Positions 15,433 to 23,701 of a DNA stretch of 64,000 nucleotides are shown here, one piece after another. Source of the stretch: Desulfobaculum xiamenense (GTDB taxonomy: Bacteria; Desulfobacterota; Desulfovibrionia; Desulfovibrionales; Desulfovibrionaceae); the NCBI RefSeq assembly GCF_011927665.1, contig NZ_JAATJA010000001.1, positions 353,019 through 417,018 of the forward strand. Direction: 5' to 3'. The translations under genes were made by a program, and so were the position numbers. Below the pieces are notes generated by a model. The model saw only the letters and a program-made list of their open reading frames with translations. It searched no databases and was not told the origin of the DNA. The number at the start of each line of letters is the position of its first letter. Position 1 is the stretch's first letter.

Positions 15433-16662
15433 CTACGCCTCCACGCGGCGTTTTCCTGTTAGCAGTTGTTGCATGAGGGCTTGCTTTTCATTAATAAGCA
15501 CTGTCCTGATTTCGTTTTGCTTGGATAGCGAACCGCTTACCGCTTTCAAGACTTGAGAAATTTGTTTTTGCTCCTCCTTTGGAGGAACTATCATTTTGAA
15601 TGATTTCAGATCAGTAGAACTAATACTTGCTTGATTAATCGCTCTTTTTGCAAATCGCAGGGCGAGTTTTTTCCCATGATAAGAATTCAAAAAAAAGTAT
15701 ATGTACGAAGGGTCTGCTGCCTCAGGTTTGCATCTGAGTAGTAGCAGGTTCATTCCATGATATAAATCTCTGTCACCATTGTATATTGCAACTTTGCCGA
15801 TGTGAGACAAGCTGTTGATGTGGCTATAGAGAATATCACCTGTTTTCAGTTTGAATTTTTGAGTTTCAACGCAGTTAGGTGCGTATCCCACCTTCTTGTG
15901 GTTTATTTTCCAATCTGAGATTGTCTCAATACGTGAAATCGGAAGCCCTTCAGTTGCATTAGCATCATAAGTCATGCCGTTGCTTGCTTTAGACAACAGA
16001 TCCCCCAGCCGCACCTCTTTCCACTCCCCACTGAACCCCGGCAGGCGTTTTTTGCCTGTCAGCAGTTGCTGCATGAGTGCCTTTTTCTGCTGCTTGCTGT
16101 TTTCTATCAGCTTGTCCACGGTCTCTATCGCCTTGTCCCACGTGGACAGGATGCGGGCGATTTTCTTTTGTTCGGGGAGAGGGGGGAGAAGTGCCTTAAT
16201 CGAGCCAACTGTCTTCACTGTTAGCTGAGGCTGTGCGCTGCCAAATGTGAATTTATCAATTTGTTTTTCAATAAGTGGCGATTTAAAAATTATATAAAGA
16301 AATTCTGTGTCAATACCCTTGTCCTTATTTCGTACAATTAGCATTCCTGAATTAATTCGAATATGCTCAAATAAAATATCATCAGAATACAGGGCACAGT
16401 TGCCAACAGTTCCTCGTGTAGTGATGATGATATCTTTTCTCCTTAGCTTCCCTTTTCGTAAGGATTCTGATTTTTTCTGAGTAATAAATTGGCATTCTTC
16501 GAATTTAAAGCCTTGTCTTGTTACGTTTTTTGCACTTAGAAAAAGACAATATTGCTTATTGAAAAATTCTTTAGAATTGGGGTAGTTTTTGCCTCTATCT
16601 CCGTCAATAAGCTCTATCTCTGATTGCTTAATTGTTCTCTCTTTCCATCCCTCAGGCACCAT
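15433..16662 (-). CDS. hsdS: type I restriction enzyme specificity subunit HsdS
   Basis: The 409-residue protein has two target-recognition domains, each ending in the conserved region. 'LPPLPEQKKIARILSTWDKAIETVDKLI' leads to 'KKALMQQLLTGKKRLPGF' (first half, about residues 155-212), and 'VPPKEEQKQISQVLKAVSGSLSKQNEI' leads to 'KQALMQQLLTGKRR' (second half). It sets the bipartite DNA sequence recognised by the M2S methylase and by HsdR. The repeated ALMQQLLTGK segment is also similar at DNA level (about 15449-15490 and 16033-16090), a place where domain shuffling can occur. The recognition domains are AT-rich, as is usual for exchanged S genes. Confidence 0.95.
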   Translation of the reverse strand: MVPEGWKERTIKQSEIELIDGDRGKNYPNSKEFFNKQYCLFLSAKNVTRQGFKFEECQFITQKKSESLRKGKLRRKDIIITTRGTVGNCALYSDDILFEHIRINSGMLIVRNKDKGIDTEFLYIIFKSPLIEKQIDKFTFGSAQPQLTVKTVGSIKALLPPLPEQKKIARILSTWDKAIETVDKLIENSKQQKKALMQQLLTGKKRLPGFSGEWKEVRLGDLLSKASNGMTYDANATEGLPISRIETISDWKINHKKVGYAPNCVETQKFKLKTGDILYSHINSLSHIGKVAIYNGDRDLYHGMNLLLLRCKPEAADPSYIYFFLNSYHGKKLALRFAKRAINQASISSTDLKSFKMIVPPKEEQKQISQVLKAVSGSLSKQNEIRTVLINEKQALMQQLLTGKRRVEA

Positions 16663-16711
16663 AACCCCACCCCATCACAATATATTTCATCATCGTTGTA
16701 TATCCTGTCCG

Positions 16712-17731
16712 CTACTTTCCGGCGCGTTTCAGCGCCTTCACCTGTCGGTCAAAGTCCGACTCGATGTGTTGCGTGCGATTGAATTTTTCGTATTCGGCAT
16801 ACGCCTTGGCTTCGGCCTGCTTGCGCGAGATGGAGCCGTAGCCTTCGAGAACTCGGTATTCGTTGAATTCCAGAAAGCGGTTCACGCTGTCGGCAAATGA
16901 CTCCATAGTGAAGCTGGTACGGTTTTCAAGTATGTTTTCAATATAGTCGAAGAAGCCGGAGACAGTGCGCTCCAGCCGTTTGATTTCCTCTTCGCTCAGG
17001 TAGTTCTTGCCAATCACGACATCAGACTTCAGCACGCGGTCGTTCGGGGCATTCTTGTAGGTGGTCAGCCCCATCTGTGGCTTGGTCGCGCCTGCTCGGT
17101 CATGAATGATTTCCGAAGCGGTTTGTCCGGTGATGGCAAAATGGAACTTGTCCTGCACGTGAGCGTAGAACTTGCGTGTGGTTTCGGACTGCGGATCGTA
17201 GTCGATACTGCACTCCGCGAAGATGTCCGTAATCTGCTGATAGATGCGGCGCTCGCTGGCTCTGATGGAGCGGACGCGTTCCAGCAGTTCGCGGAAGAAG
17301 TCCTTGCCGAAGTGCTGCCCGTTTTTCAGGCGTTCATCATCCAGCACAAAGCCCTTGATGATGAACTCTCTCAGCCGCTGCGTCGCCCAAATGCGAAATT
17401 GCGTGGCGCGGGAAGAGTTCACGCGATAGCCCACGGAGATAATGGCATCGAGGTTGAAGTGCTTTACCTGATAGGTTTTCCCGTCAGCGGCAGTTATTTC
17501 CAAAATGGAAACAACTGAATCCTCAACAAGTTCACCGCTCTCGAAGATGTTGCTCAGATGCTTGGAGATGGCGGGAACGCCAACACCGAACAGCTCGGCG
17601 ATCTTCTTTTGCGGCAACCAGATGGTTTCGCCGTGAAAGAGGCACTCCACCTTCACCTTGCCACTGGGCGCGGTGTAGAGCAGCAATTCCGATTCCCGGA
17701 CCGAAGGCGGCAGGCCTTGCTCGTTGCTCAT
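16712..17731 (-). CDS. rhuM: RhuM-family protein in the type I RM operon
   Basis: The 339-residue protein matches the RhuM ('virulence protein') family. It has an N-terminal winged-helix/KilA-like region 'GETIWLPQKKIAELFGVGVPAISKHLSNIFESGEL', then 'DGKTYQVKHFNLDAIISVGYRVNSSRATQFRIWATQRLREFIIKGFVLDDERLK', typical of the family. Its biochemical role is not known. RhuM genes are commonly found between hsdM and hsdS or hsdR, as here. The start at 17729-17731 is chosen because GAGAGG lies 7 nt upstream; the longer reading from 17770 has no such site. Confidence 0.88.
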   Translation of the reverse strand: MSNEQGLPPSVRESELLLYTAPSGKVKVECLFHGETIWLPQKKIAELFGVGVPAISKHLSNIFESGELVEDSVVSILEITAADGKTYQVKHFNLDAIISVGYRVNSSRATQFRIWATQRLREFIIKGFVLDDERLKNGQHFGKDFFRELLERVRSIRASERRIYQQITDIFAECSIDYDPQSETTRKFYAHVQDKFHFAITGQTASEIIHDRAGATKPQMGLTTYKNAPNDRVLKSDVVIGKNYLSEEEIKRLERTVSGFFDYIENILENRTSFTMESFADSVNRFLEFNEYRVLEGYGSISRKQAEAKAYAEYEKFNRTQHIESDFDRQVKALKRAGK

Positions 17732-17812
17732 GGTCTGGCCTCTCTGTTCCGGCGTGTGTTTACGTTCCATGTATTCATAGGAATAGCCGTTGTAACGCCT
17801 TCTATTTCCCAG

Positions 17813-19327
17813 CTACGGCAGTTCGTAGCCCAGTTCCTTCAGGTAGCCTTCCATCTCCACTTCGAGCTTGGCGAGGTCTGCTTTCAGTTCCTTGCGCTCT
17901 TTCAGAACGGCCTCAAGGTCGATTTCCTCTTCTTCCTCAAAGGTGTCCACGTAGCGGGGGATGTTCAGGTTGAAATCGTTTTCGCGGATTTCCTCAAGGG
18001 TTGCGAGGTAGGCGTATTTGTCCACGCTTTCGCGTGCTTTGGCGGTATCCAGAATCTTCTTGATGTCTTCGTCACGAAGGAAGTTCTGGTTCTTGCCGTC
18101 CTGATACTCGCGCGAGGCGTCGATGAAGAGAACGTTGTTGTCCTTCTTATTCTTGCGGAACACGAGGATGACGGCGGGGATGCCTGTACCGTAGAAGAGC
18201 TTTTCCGGCAGGCCGATGACCATATCCAGCAGGTTTTCCTCGATGAGCTGCTTGCGGATTTGCCCTTCGGAGGATGCGCGGAACAGGACGCCATGCGGAA
18301 CAACAACGCCCATGCGTCCGGTTCCCGGCTTCAGGGTCTCAATCATGTGCAGGATGAATGCATAGTCGCCCTTGGTCTTGGGCGGAATGCCGCGACGAAA
18401 ACGCCCGAAACGGTCGGCCTCTGCTGACTCATATCCCCACTTGTCCAACGAAAAAGGCGGGTTGGCCACCACTATGTCAAAGTGCTTAAGATGGTCGTCA
18501 CCGTCCAGAAGCATCGGGTTGCGCAGGGTGTCGCCCCATTCGATGCGGTGGTTGTCCTCGCTGTGCAGAAACATGTTCATCTTGGCGAGCGACCATGTCG
18601 AGCCGATGGCTTCCTGTCCGTACAGGGCATATTTCCGGTTGCCGAAGCGATCCTTGATGAGCTTGGCGCATTTCATCAAAAGGGATGCGGAGCCGCACGC
18701 AGGGTCGCAGATTTCATCGCCTTCCTGCGGATTCACAAGCTCCGCGATGAGCTGGGAGACCTCGGGCGGGGTGTAGAATTCGCCAGCTTTCTTGCCGGAA
18801 GAAGCGGCAAAGTGCTTGATGAGGAATTCGTAGGCGTTGCCGATGATGTCCAGATTGCCGATACGCGAGGGACGCAGGTTCAGTTCCGGCTTGCTGAAGT
18901 CCTCCAGCATGTGGCGCAGGATGTCGTTCTTCTGCTTGTCGTCGCCGAGCTTGGTGGAGTTGAAGCTGATGTCCTGAAAGACGTCGTTCAGCTTGCCCAT
19001 GTTGGCTTCTTCAATGGCGTGCAGAGCTTTGTCGATACGCTCGCCGTTGCCTGCCTCGAAGCGGCGGTCATACAAGGCATAGAAGTTGGCATCCTTTGGC
19101 AGCACGAAGCGCTCGTTCTTCATCATTTCTTCGATGAGTTCGGGCGCGTCGCCGTATTCAGCCTTGTAGGTGTCGTAATTATCCTGCCATACGTCGCTGA
19201 TGTATTTCAGGAAGAGCATGGTCAGCACATAATCCTTATATGTACTGGCATCGACCACGCCACGGAACGTATTACAGGCGTTCCATACGGCGTCGTTGAC
19301 TTCTTTTTGACTTATGCGGGGTGTCAC
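17813..19327 (-). CDS. hsdM: type I restriction enzyme methylase subunit HsdM
   Basis: The 504-residue N6-adenine methyltransferase has an N-terminal helical domain ('VWNACNTFRGVVDASTYKDYVLTMLFLKYIS'). Then come 'AGEFYTPPEVSQLIAELV', the SAM-binding 'DEICDPACGSASLL' and the catalytic 'VVANPPFSLDKW' (NPPF). A C-terminal coiled coil rich in Glu/Lys would contact HsdS. The GTG start has GAGG 7 nt upstream. It begins 22 nt after the small S-like gene, so both are in one operon. Confidence 0.96.
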   Translation of the reverse strand: MTPRISQKEVNDAVWNACNTFRGVVDASTYKDYVLTMLFLKYISDVWQDNYDTYKAEYGDAPELIEEMMKNERFVLPKDANFYALYDRRFEAGNGERIDKALHAIEEANMGKLNDVFQDISFNSTKLGDDKQKNDILRHMLEDFSKPELNLRPSRIGNLDIIGNAYEFLIKHFAASSGKKAGEFYTPPEVSQLIAELVNPQEGDEICDPACGSASLLMKCAKLIKDRFGNRKYALYGQEAIGSTWSLAKMNMFLHSEDNHRIEWGDTLRNPMLLDGDDHLKHFDIVVANPPFSLDKWGYESAEADRFGRFRRGIPPKTKGDYAFILHMIETLKPGTGRMGVVVPHGVLFRASSEGQIRKQLIEENLLDMVIGLPEKLFYGTGIPAVILVFRKNKKDNNVLFIDASREYQDGKNQNFLRDEDIKKILDTAKARESVDKYAYLATLEEIRENDFNLNIPRYVDTFEEEEEIDLEAVLKERKELKADLAKLEVEMEGYLKELGYELP

Positions 19328-19348
19328 GTTGTTACCTCATTAAAGGGC

Positions 19349-19918
19349 TTATCGGTTAAGTATCGTTGATGCCACGGCGCGAAGCTCCTGCTCGCGGTTG
19401 GCAATGAGTTTCCTGTAGGTCTCGGCTTCCTGCCGCGCTGCGGCGGCAAGGCGGACAACGGCTTGCTGTGTGCTTGGGGACGGGATAACAAGGGGCAGGT
19501 CCGCGAGTACCGCCTTGCGGATGCTTCGCTGTACGGAACCTTCTGCCGACGCCTCAAAGTAGCGCTGTGCGGGAAGCTGATTCATCTGCCACGCCACAAA
19601 CGCAGGCAGGACGCCCGCACCGGGCGCGACTCTCAGAAGCAGAAAATGGGGAGAGATGACGGCGGGGAATGGGACGGAGTCGAGGAACACGGCAATGTTC
19701 CTGCTGCCACGGACCAGAAACAGAATATCCTGTGGCTGGAGCCAGTTCGGTTCACGCCGTCCGGCGACCTCGGTCCGGACCAGCGAATGCCACGCAACGG
19801 CTCCGTCGTCCTCAATGTCCTTCATCTGGACAGCTCTGGCCGTGCCGTCGGCAACTTCCTCAATGCTTCCCCGAAAGGGGTGGGCTGGGAGTATGTTGAC
19901 AGCATCGGACAGCTTCAT
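19349..19918 (-). CDS. half-size HsdS-like specificity protein
   Basis: The 189-residue protein resembles one target-recognition half of an S subunit. It starts 'MKLSDAVNILPAHPFRGSIEE', continues 'AVQMKDIEDDGAV' and 'PQDILFLVRGSRNIAVFL', and ends in the typical 'SVQRSIRKAVLADLPLVIPSPSTQQAVVRLA' plus a helix. It precedes hsdM and is distinct from the full-length hsdS further down. The start with GGAG eight nt upstream is preferred over an ATG seven codons earlier. It may dimerise to give a second specificity, act as a regulator of the complex, or be a leftover of an earlier S gene. Confidence 0.75.
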   Translation of the reverse strand: MKLSDAVNILPAHPFRGSIEEVADGTARAVQMKDIEDDGAVAWHSLVRTEVAGRREPNWLQPQDILFLVRGSRNIAVFLDSVPFPAVISPHFLLLRVAPGAGVLPAFVAWQMNQLPAQRYFEASAEGSVQRSIRKAVLADLPLVIPSPSTQQAVVRLAAAARQEAETYRKLIANREQELRAVASTILNR

Positions 19919-19988
19919 GATTTTGTCTCCATTGGGCATGATGAAGACAGTATCGAATTACCTAAGAAGGTCAAGGGAAAACGAGGCT

Positions 19989-20005
19989 CATCATTGCAAA
20001 TGATG
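19989..20005 (-). promoter_or_regulatory. 7-bp dyad upstream of the type I RM operon
   Basis: CATCATT-GCA-AATGATG is a perfect inverted repeat with a 3-bp spacer, the same geometry as the dyad at the RloC promoter but with a different sequence. A weak promoter (TTGACC, 16 bp, TACTGT) lies between it and the first gene on the minus strand. Confidence 0.45.
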
Positions 20006-20139
20006 CAGAAAAAGCTAGGGGAACAGGCTCCGACCGTGAGACCAAAGCCAACCCCCTAAAGATTTCAGAGCTTTTTCTGCATATTTCGTTTCTAAGGCAC
20101 GTTTCGCCTCGTCCATAGGGAATCCATCATGACGGCCTC

Positions 20140-20161
20140 AAAAAGGCACTCTAACGGCCTT
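20140..20161 (-). terminator. integrase gene terminator
   Basis: On the minus strand AAGGC - 9-nt loop - GCCTT is followed by TTTG. It overlaps the integrase stop codon. The stem is short, so the call is modest. Confidence 0.4.
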
Positions 20162-22025
20162 TAATCCATTGCTTTCCATGCGGCACAAGGGCGTCAAGCG
20201 TGATTTCCCTATCCCAGTCCACAGGCTGGATGACATCGCGGAAGAGCGTGGATGCGGGGTAGCTACCTTCATAGATTGACGTGATGTCGTCGAACTCGCC
20301 TTTCTCATGGCCTACGACTTCCTTTAGCTTGCGGCGGTCAATGTCGTGGAGCTTTGCCCATGTGATGAACGTGTGCCGGAAGGAATGGAAGGTGACGTTG
20401 CTGACTTCGCCTTCACCCGCGCCAACACCGCAATCACGACGGAAGCGCGTGAACCACTGCGTCACGTTGGCGGAGACGTTTCCTTCACGCTTGCTCAAAG
20501 TTTTGCGGGAGAACAAGTGTTGTTCGCCTTTTGACCTAAGTGTTTTCACGCGCTCAAGCAGGCCGAGCCTGATAAGGAACGGATGGACCGGGACAATGCG
20601 TTTGCCTGCGGCTGTCTTGAGTTCCTTGTCGCCTTCGTTATTGATGTCGATGCAGGGAACGCCGTCGATTTCGCAGATGTCGTCCAGATGGAGCTGGCAT
20701 ATTTCTTCAACACGTGCGCCTGTAAACAGGGCGATAAGCGGTGCCCAGAACTGCCATGCTTTCGTGACCTTCTGCTTGCCCGTGGCTGTGCCTTGGTAAG
20801 GTGCGCTGTGGAACAGGGCTTTCAGTTCATCGCTGGTGAAGGCGCGACGTTTGGCCTGCTTCGCCTTGAGGGTGTTTTTCTTGAAGGCCAACGCCACGTT
20901 GAGAGGCTTTGCCTTGTCCACGTAGCCCTCGAGCTCTGCCCAGTTGATGAATGAGCGCACATTGTCAAATCGCGTCTTGATGGATTTTGGCTTGAGACGG
21001 TGGTTCTCAGGGATATCCATTTTCAGGAGCTGAGCCTTGCTCTTGCCCTTGTAATGGGAGCGGTAGCGAAGCGAGGGCAGCTTGACCAGTTTCTCGCGGT
21101 ATTTCCGCATGTGGTCGCGGGTGATCTCGTGTGTCGGCAGTTTCTTGCCATTGGAAACCATTTCCGCGAACTGCCGAAGCTGCGGAGCCAAGTCCTTCAC
21201 GCTGGTGACTTTCCATTCACCGCTTTCCGTCTTGGTCTTGATGTACTTCTCAACGGCTTCGGTGATGGTGGGCGATTTGCGGGAAGGAACGGCAGGTTGC
21301 TGCGTAACGACAACCGTCTTGCCAGTTTCAGCTTCCGAGAGCTTGCTGGCGAGTGGTGAAAAGTCAATGGAGCCAGCTTCGTCATATGCCTTGGCAATGC
21401 CTTTCATAAGGGCGTCGCACAGCTTCTTGTAGTCCGTGGACTTCTCCGAGACCTTGATGCCTTCCTGCTCCAGAATCCCGCTGACAAGATTTTTCACGCC
21501 GCGATAATCGGCATGTGCCGCCTGTTCGCGAATGTCCGAGGCAATGCGCTGGCGGGAAGCTAAGTGCTTTTCAAGCTCATTGTCCTGCCAAGGTCTTTCC
21601 CGATTGACGCGCAACTCAAATTCATAGTTGAGCGTCTCCTTCATTTCCCTGTCTACAAGTTCCCGAATCTTTTCGTCGGTAAGATGGTTTTGGAGTGTTT
21701 CATTCGCTTCAGTCATGGCCTTTCGGTTTCTGTTTTCAAAAGTGGTCGATTTCGTTTTCAGTCGTCGGATTTCCGAAAAGATGTCATGCGCCTTGGATGC
21801 CAGCCGCATAGCCTTTGGACGGGCTTCCTTCAGGTGCGAAGTGCCAAGGGAAAGACGAGACTCAGTCCTTCCCAGTGTCGGCTGAAGGTCGGCTGGAATA
21901 CGTATGCGGAAATATAATCCGCTTGGACGAGGAAGCAAGTAGGCAGGTGCGGCTGCGTTTGAAGCCGAATTTGAACCAATGGCAGGAGAACAAAACGACA
22001 CAGACTTATACCCCTTGTGTGCCAC
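20151..22025 (-). CDS. tyrosine recombinase / integrase of the tRNA-Ser island
   Basis: The 624-residue integrase has an N-terminal DUF6538-like part ('YLLPRPSGLYFRIRIPADLQPTL', about 29-51) and a long helical middle. A SAM-like core-binding region follows ('ITEAVEKYIKTKTESGEW' onwards). The catalytic domain shows 'LFTGARVEEICQL' (first Arg), 'HSFRHTFITWAKL' (HxxR), 'VVGHEKGEFDDIT' (His/Trp box) and Tyr in 'SIYEG'. The frame opens with GTG at 22023-22025, with no clear ribosome site, so the exact start is open. It lies about 75 bp from the att core at the tRNA 3' end and reads away from the tRNA, as expected of the enzyme that integrated this island. Confidence 0.93.
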   Translation of the reverse strand: MAHKGYKSVSFCSPAIGSNSASNAAAPAYLLPRPSGLYFRIRIPADLQPTLGRTESRLSLGTSHLKEARPKAMRLASKAHDIFSEIRRLKTKSTTFENRNRKAMTEANETLQNHLTDEKIRELVDREMKETLNYEFELRVNRERPWQDNELEKHLASRQRIASDIREQAAHADYRGVKNLVSGILEQEGIKVSEKSTDYKKLCDALMKGIAKAYDEAGSIDFSPLASKLSEAETGKTVVVTQQPAVPSRKSPTITEAVEKYIKTKTESGEWKVTSVKDLAPQLRQFAEMVSNGKKLPTHEITRDHMRKYREKLVKLPSLRYRSHYKGKSKAQLLKMDIPENHRLKPKSIKTRFDNVRSFINWAELEGYVDKAKPLNVALAFKKNTLKAKQAKRRAFTSDELKALFHSAPYQGTATGKQKVTKAWQFWAPLIALFTGARVEEICQLHLDDICEIDGVPCIDINNEGDKELKTAAGKRIVPVHPFLIRLGLLERVKTLRSKGEQHLFSRKTLSKREGNVSANVTQWFTRFRRDCGVGAGEGEVSNVTFHSFRHTFITWAKLHDIDRRKLKEVVGHEKGEFDDITSIYEGSYPASTLFRDVIQPVDWDREITLDALVPHGKQWIKGR

Positions 22026-22097
22026 CGCTGTGTATCAGACGGTGCTTTGGGATATAAGCCTGCTAAAAATTCAGCTATTGCAGCTGCTTGTGTGCGC

Positions 22098-22116
22098 TGG
22101 CGGAGAGGGTGGGATT
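22098..22116. repeat. attachment-site core, tRNA copy (19 bp)
   Basis: Identical to 2777-2795. It coincides with the CCA end, discriminator, acceptor strand and part of the T arm of tRNA-Ser, so integration keeps the tRNA gene whole. Confidence 0.88.
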
Positions 22117-22193
22117 CGAACCCACGTACGGGCTATTAACCCGTAACTCGATTTCGAGTCGAGCGCGTTACGACCGGGCTTCGCTACCTCTCC
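22098..22193 (-). tRNA. tRNA-Ser (anticodon CGA)
   Basis: Class II tRNA with encoded CCA. Acceptor strands GGAGAGG and CCTCTCC pair fully; discriminator G. The anticodon stem CTCGA/TCGAG holds the loop CTCGAAA, giving anticodon CGA (reads UCG). A long variable arm and a T arm GTGGG-TTCGAAT-CCCAC are clear. It is the integration target of the island on its left. Confidence 0.97.
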
Positions 22194-22312
22194 GCGCCGT
22201 TTGGTGCTTGGAAATGGTGTAGTTCCAAGCAGGGACGAGGGATATCTAGGGAAAAACGTGGGGGGATGCAAGGAAAATTTTCATCCTGCCGCAATTCCCC
22301 AGCCTTTGGCTG

Positions 22313-23002
22313 CTAGACATACAGGTTCGTCTCCGGACTCAGCACAGAGATGCTCGCGATGGCAGTTTCCTTTTCGAGGTCGGCCAGCATCGTCTGGAGG
22401 CTTTCCGGCTTCCGGCCCTTTGCCTCGAACGTGTATTCGCACAGGCCATTGCGGCAGTGAGAGTGCGACGACTTGAGCTCCATCCGCAGGTCCTTGTAGG
22501 AGCCGAGGCGAGTCTTCAGTTCTTCGAGGCCGATGGTGTCGCGCGGGAGCGTGAAGGTCACGATGAAGTTCCGATTCGACAGGTTGAAGGCTCCGTAGCG
22601 CGTCATGAGGATCATCACCAGTCCGATGACGATGGTGCTTACCCAGCCCACGGTGAAGTTCTCCGACCCGACGGCGAGGCCTTCCGCGATGGCCCAGAAC
22701 AGGTAGGCCATGTCTGCGGTGTTCTTGATGACCGCGCGGAAGCGGATGATCGACAGTGCGCCGATGAGACCGAGGGACAGCGTGATGTTCGAGCCGATGA
22801 CGGACATGACCGTCGCCACGACCATCGTCACGGAAACGAGTGTGAAGCCGAATTGATGCTCCACGCTAAGCGAGCGCGAGTTGAGCCTGTAGATGTAGCT
22901 GATCGCCAGCCCGAGCAGCAGCGAGGCGGCAAGCCGTGCGAGTATTTGCTCGAGGGTGATTCCGCCGGGAACCAGTACGAGATCTTGCAATGAGTCCAGC
23001 AT
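22313..23002 (-). CDS. DUF4956 membrane protein
   Basis: The 229-residue protein has four hydrophobic segments in the first 135 residues (about 20-40, 50-72, 76-90 and 112-132). Among them is the family signature 'SLGLIGALSIIRFRAVIKNTADMAYLFWAIAEGLAVG'. A soluble C-terminal domain of about 90 residues follows ('NFIVTFTLPRDT...'). The function of DUF4956 is unknown. It follows the VTC-domain gene by 10 bp. The grouping CotH / VTC / DUF4956 recurs in bacteria and suggests the three products work together at the membrane. Confidence 0.88.
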   Translation of the reverse strand: MLDSLQDLVLVPGGITLEQILARLAASLLLGLAISYIYRLNSRSLSVEHQFGFTLVSVTMVVATVMSVIGSNITLSLGLIGALSIIRFRAVIKNTADMAYLFWAIAEGLAVGSENFTVGWVSTIVIGLVMILMTRYGAFNLSNRNFIVTFTLPRDTIGLEELKTRLGSYKDLRMELKSSHSHCRNGLCEYTFEAKGRKPESLQTMLADLEKETAIASISVLSPETNLYV

Positions 23003-23011
23003 GTCGCCTCC

Positions 23012-23701
23012 TTAAAAAGTGAATGCGCTGTTGAGAGAGAGATTCTGAATGGCATTGCCGTATTTGCTTATCGCACGCCTTTGCAGACGATACTTGCCAA
23101 TGATCATCGACGCGAAGAAGGGGATGTAGGATGGCGACTTGATTTCGAGGATGCCCACATCCTCCGGCGTGACAGGGATGCGCGGTGTTTCGCGCAGTTC
23201 GTTGTCCACCCGTGCGCAGCGGATCGCTGTGTCCAGCGTGATGCGGACCTGCGAGTCCGTTTTTGATGCCATGGCGATGCGGTCGTAGTCGATGCGGACG
23301 ATGGGCTTCAGGCCCGAGTGCCGCGCGAGCGCGTGCACGTTTTCCAGCAACCAGTCCTTGGTGCCGCCTTGCACGGCATCAAGGACGTCCTCGATGCCGT
23401 CGACGCGTGTCTTGCGCTTGCGGATTCGGTCCGCGACCTTGTGCTTGAACTCCAGAAAGCAGGCGTCGGAGCCACAGTCCGGATAGAACCGCACGCGTAC
23501 CTTCGTCCGGTGCGGCAGGCCGGACAACTTCTGATGGTAGGCCCGCATGCCCATGTCATCAAAATAGACGGACGCGACGCGATAGGCGTGGTCCTCGCGG
23601 GTGGCGTGCTCGTCGTGGATGCAGAATTTCTCCAGATCGGCGATGATGGCGGGGATCATCCATGCCGGGACGTAGTATTTGTATTCAATTCTGTCGATCA
23701 T
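23012..23701 (-). CDS. VTC-domain polyphosphate polymerase
   Basis: The 229-residue VTC/CYTH-fold protein has the tunnel residues of polyphosphate polymerases in place: 'RIEYKYYV' (3-10), 'VASVYFDD' (about 42-49), 'RTKVRVRFY', 'FLEFKHKVADRIRKRK', 'VRIDYDRIA' and 'EIKSP'. Family members make inorganic polyphosphate from ATP. The ATG at 23699-23701 overlaps the stop of the CotH gene as ATGA, so translation is coupled. It lacks the SPX and membrane parts of the yeast complex; DUF4956 downstream could supply the membrane anchor. Confidence 0.88.
   Translation of the reverse strand: MIDRIEYKYYVPAWMIPAIIADLEKFCIHDEHATREDHAYRVASVYFDDMGMRAYHQKLSGLPHRTKVRVRFYPDCGSDACFLEFKHKVADRIRKRKTRVDGIEDVLDAVQGGTKDWLLENVHALARHSGLKPIVRIDYDRIAMASKTDSQVRITLDTAIRCARVDNELRETPRIPVTPEDVGILEIKSPSYIPFFASMIIGKYRLQRRAISKYGNAIQNLSLNSAFTF

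Larger units (their letters stand above)
2777..22097. mobile_element. 19.3-kb genomic island integrated at tRNA-Ser(CGA)
   Basis: The island is bounded by the 19-bp direct repeats at 2777-2795 and 22098-22116. The integrase gene lies about 75 bp inside the tRNA end. Cargo, from left to right: T7 gp14-like fragment, serine recombinase, antirepressor-like gene, RloC-type nuclease, two more antirepressor-like genes, YgjP-type metallopeptidase, hsdR, PtuB, PtuA, hsdS, rhuM, hsdM and an S-like gene. No conjugation genes and no complete set of phage structural genes are present, so it is best described as a defence-carrying integrative element that is not self-transmissible from what can be seen. 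Confidence 0.8.

Noticed and set aside
18482-19369. 295-codon plus-strand frame opposite hsdM
   Set aside because: Antisense shadow of hsdM, with no ribosome site or motif.
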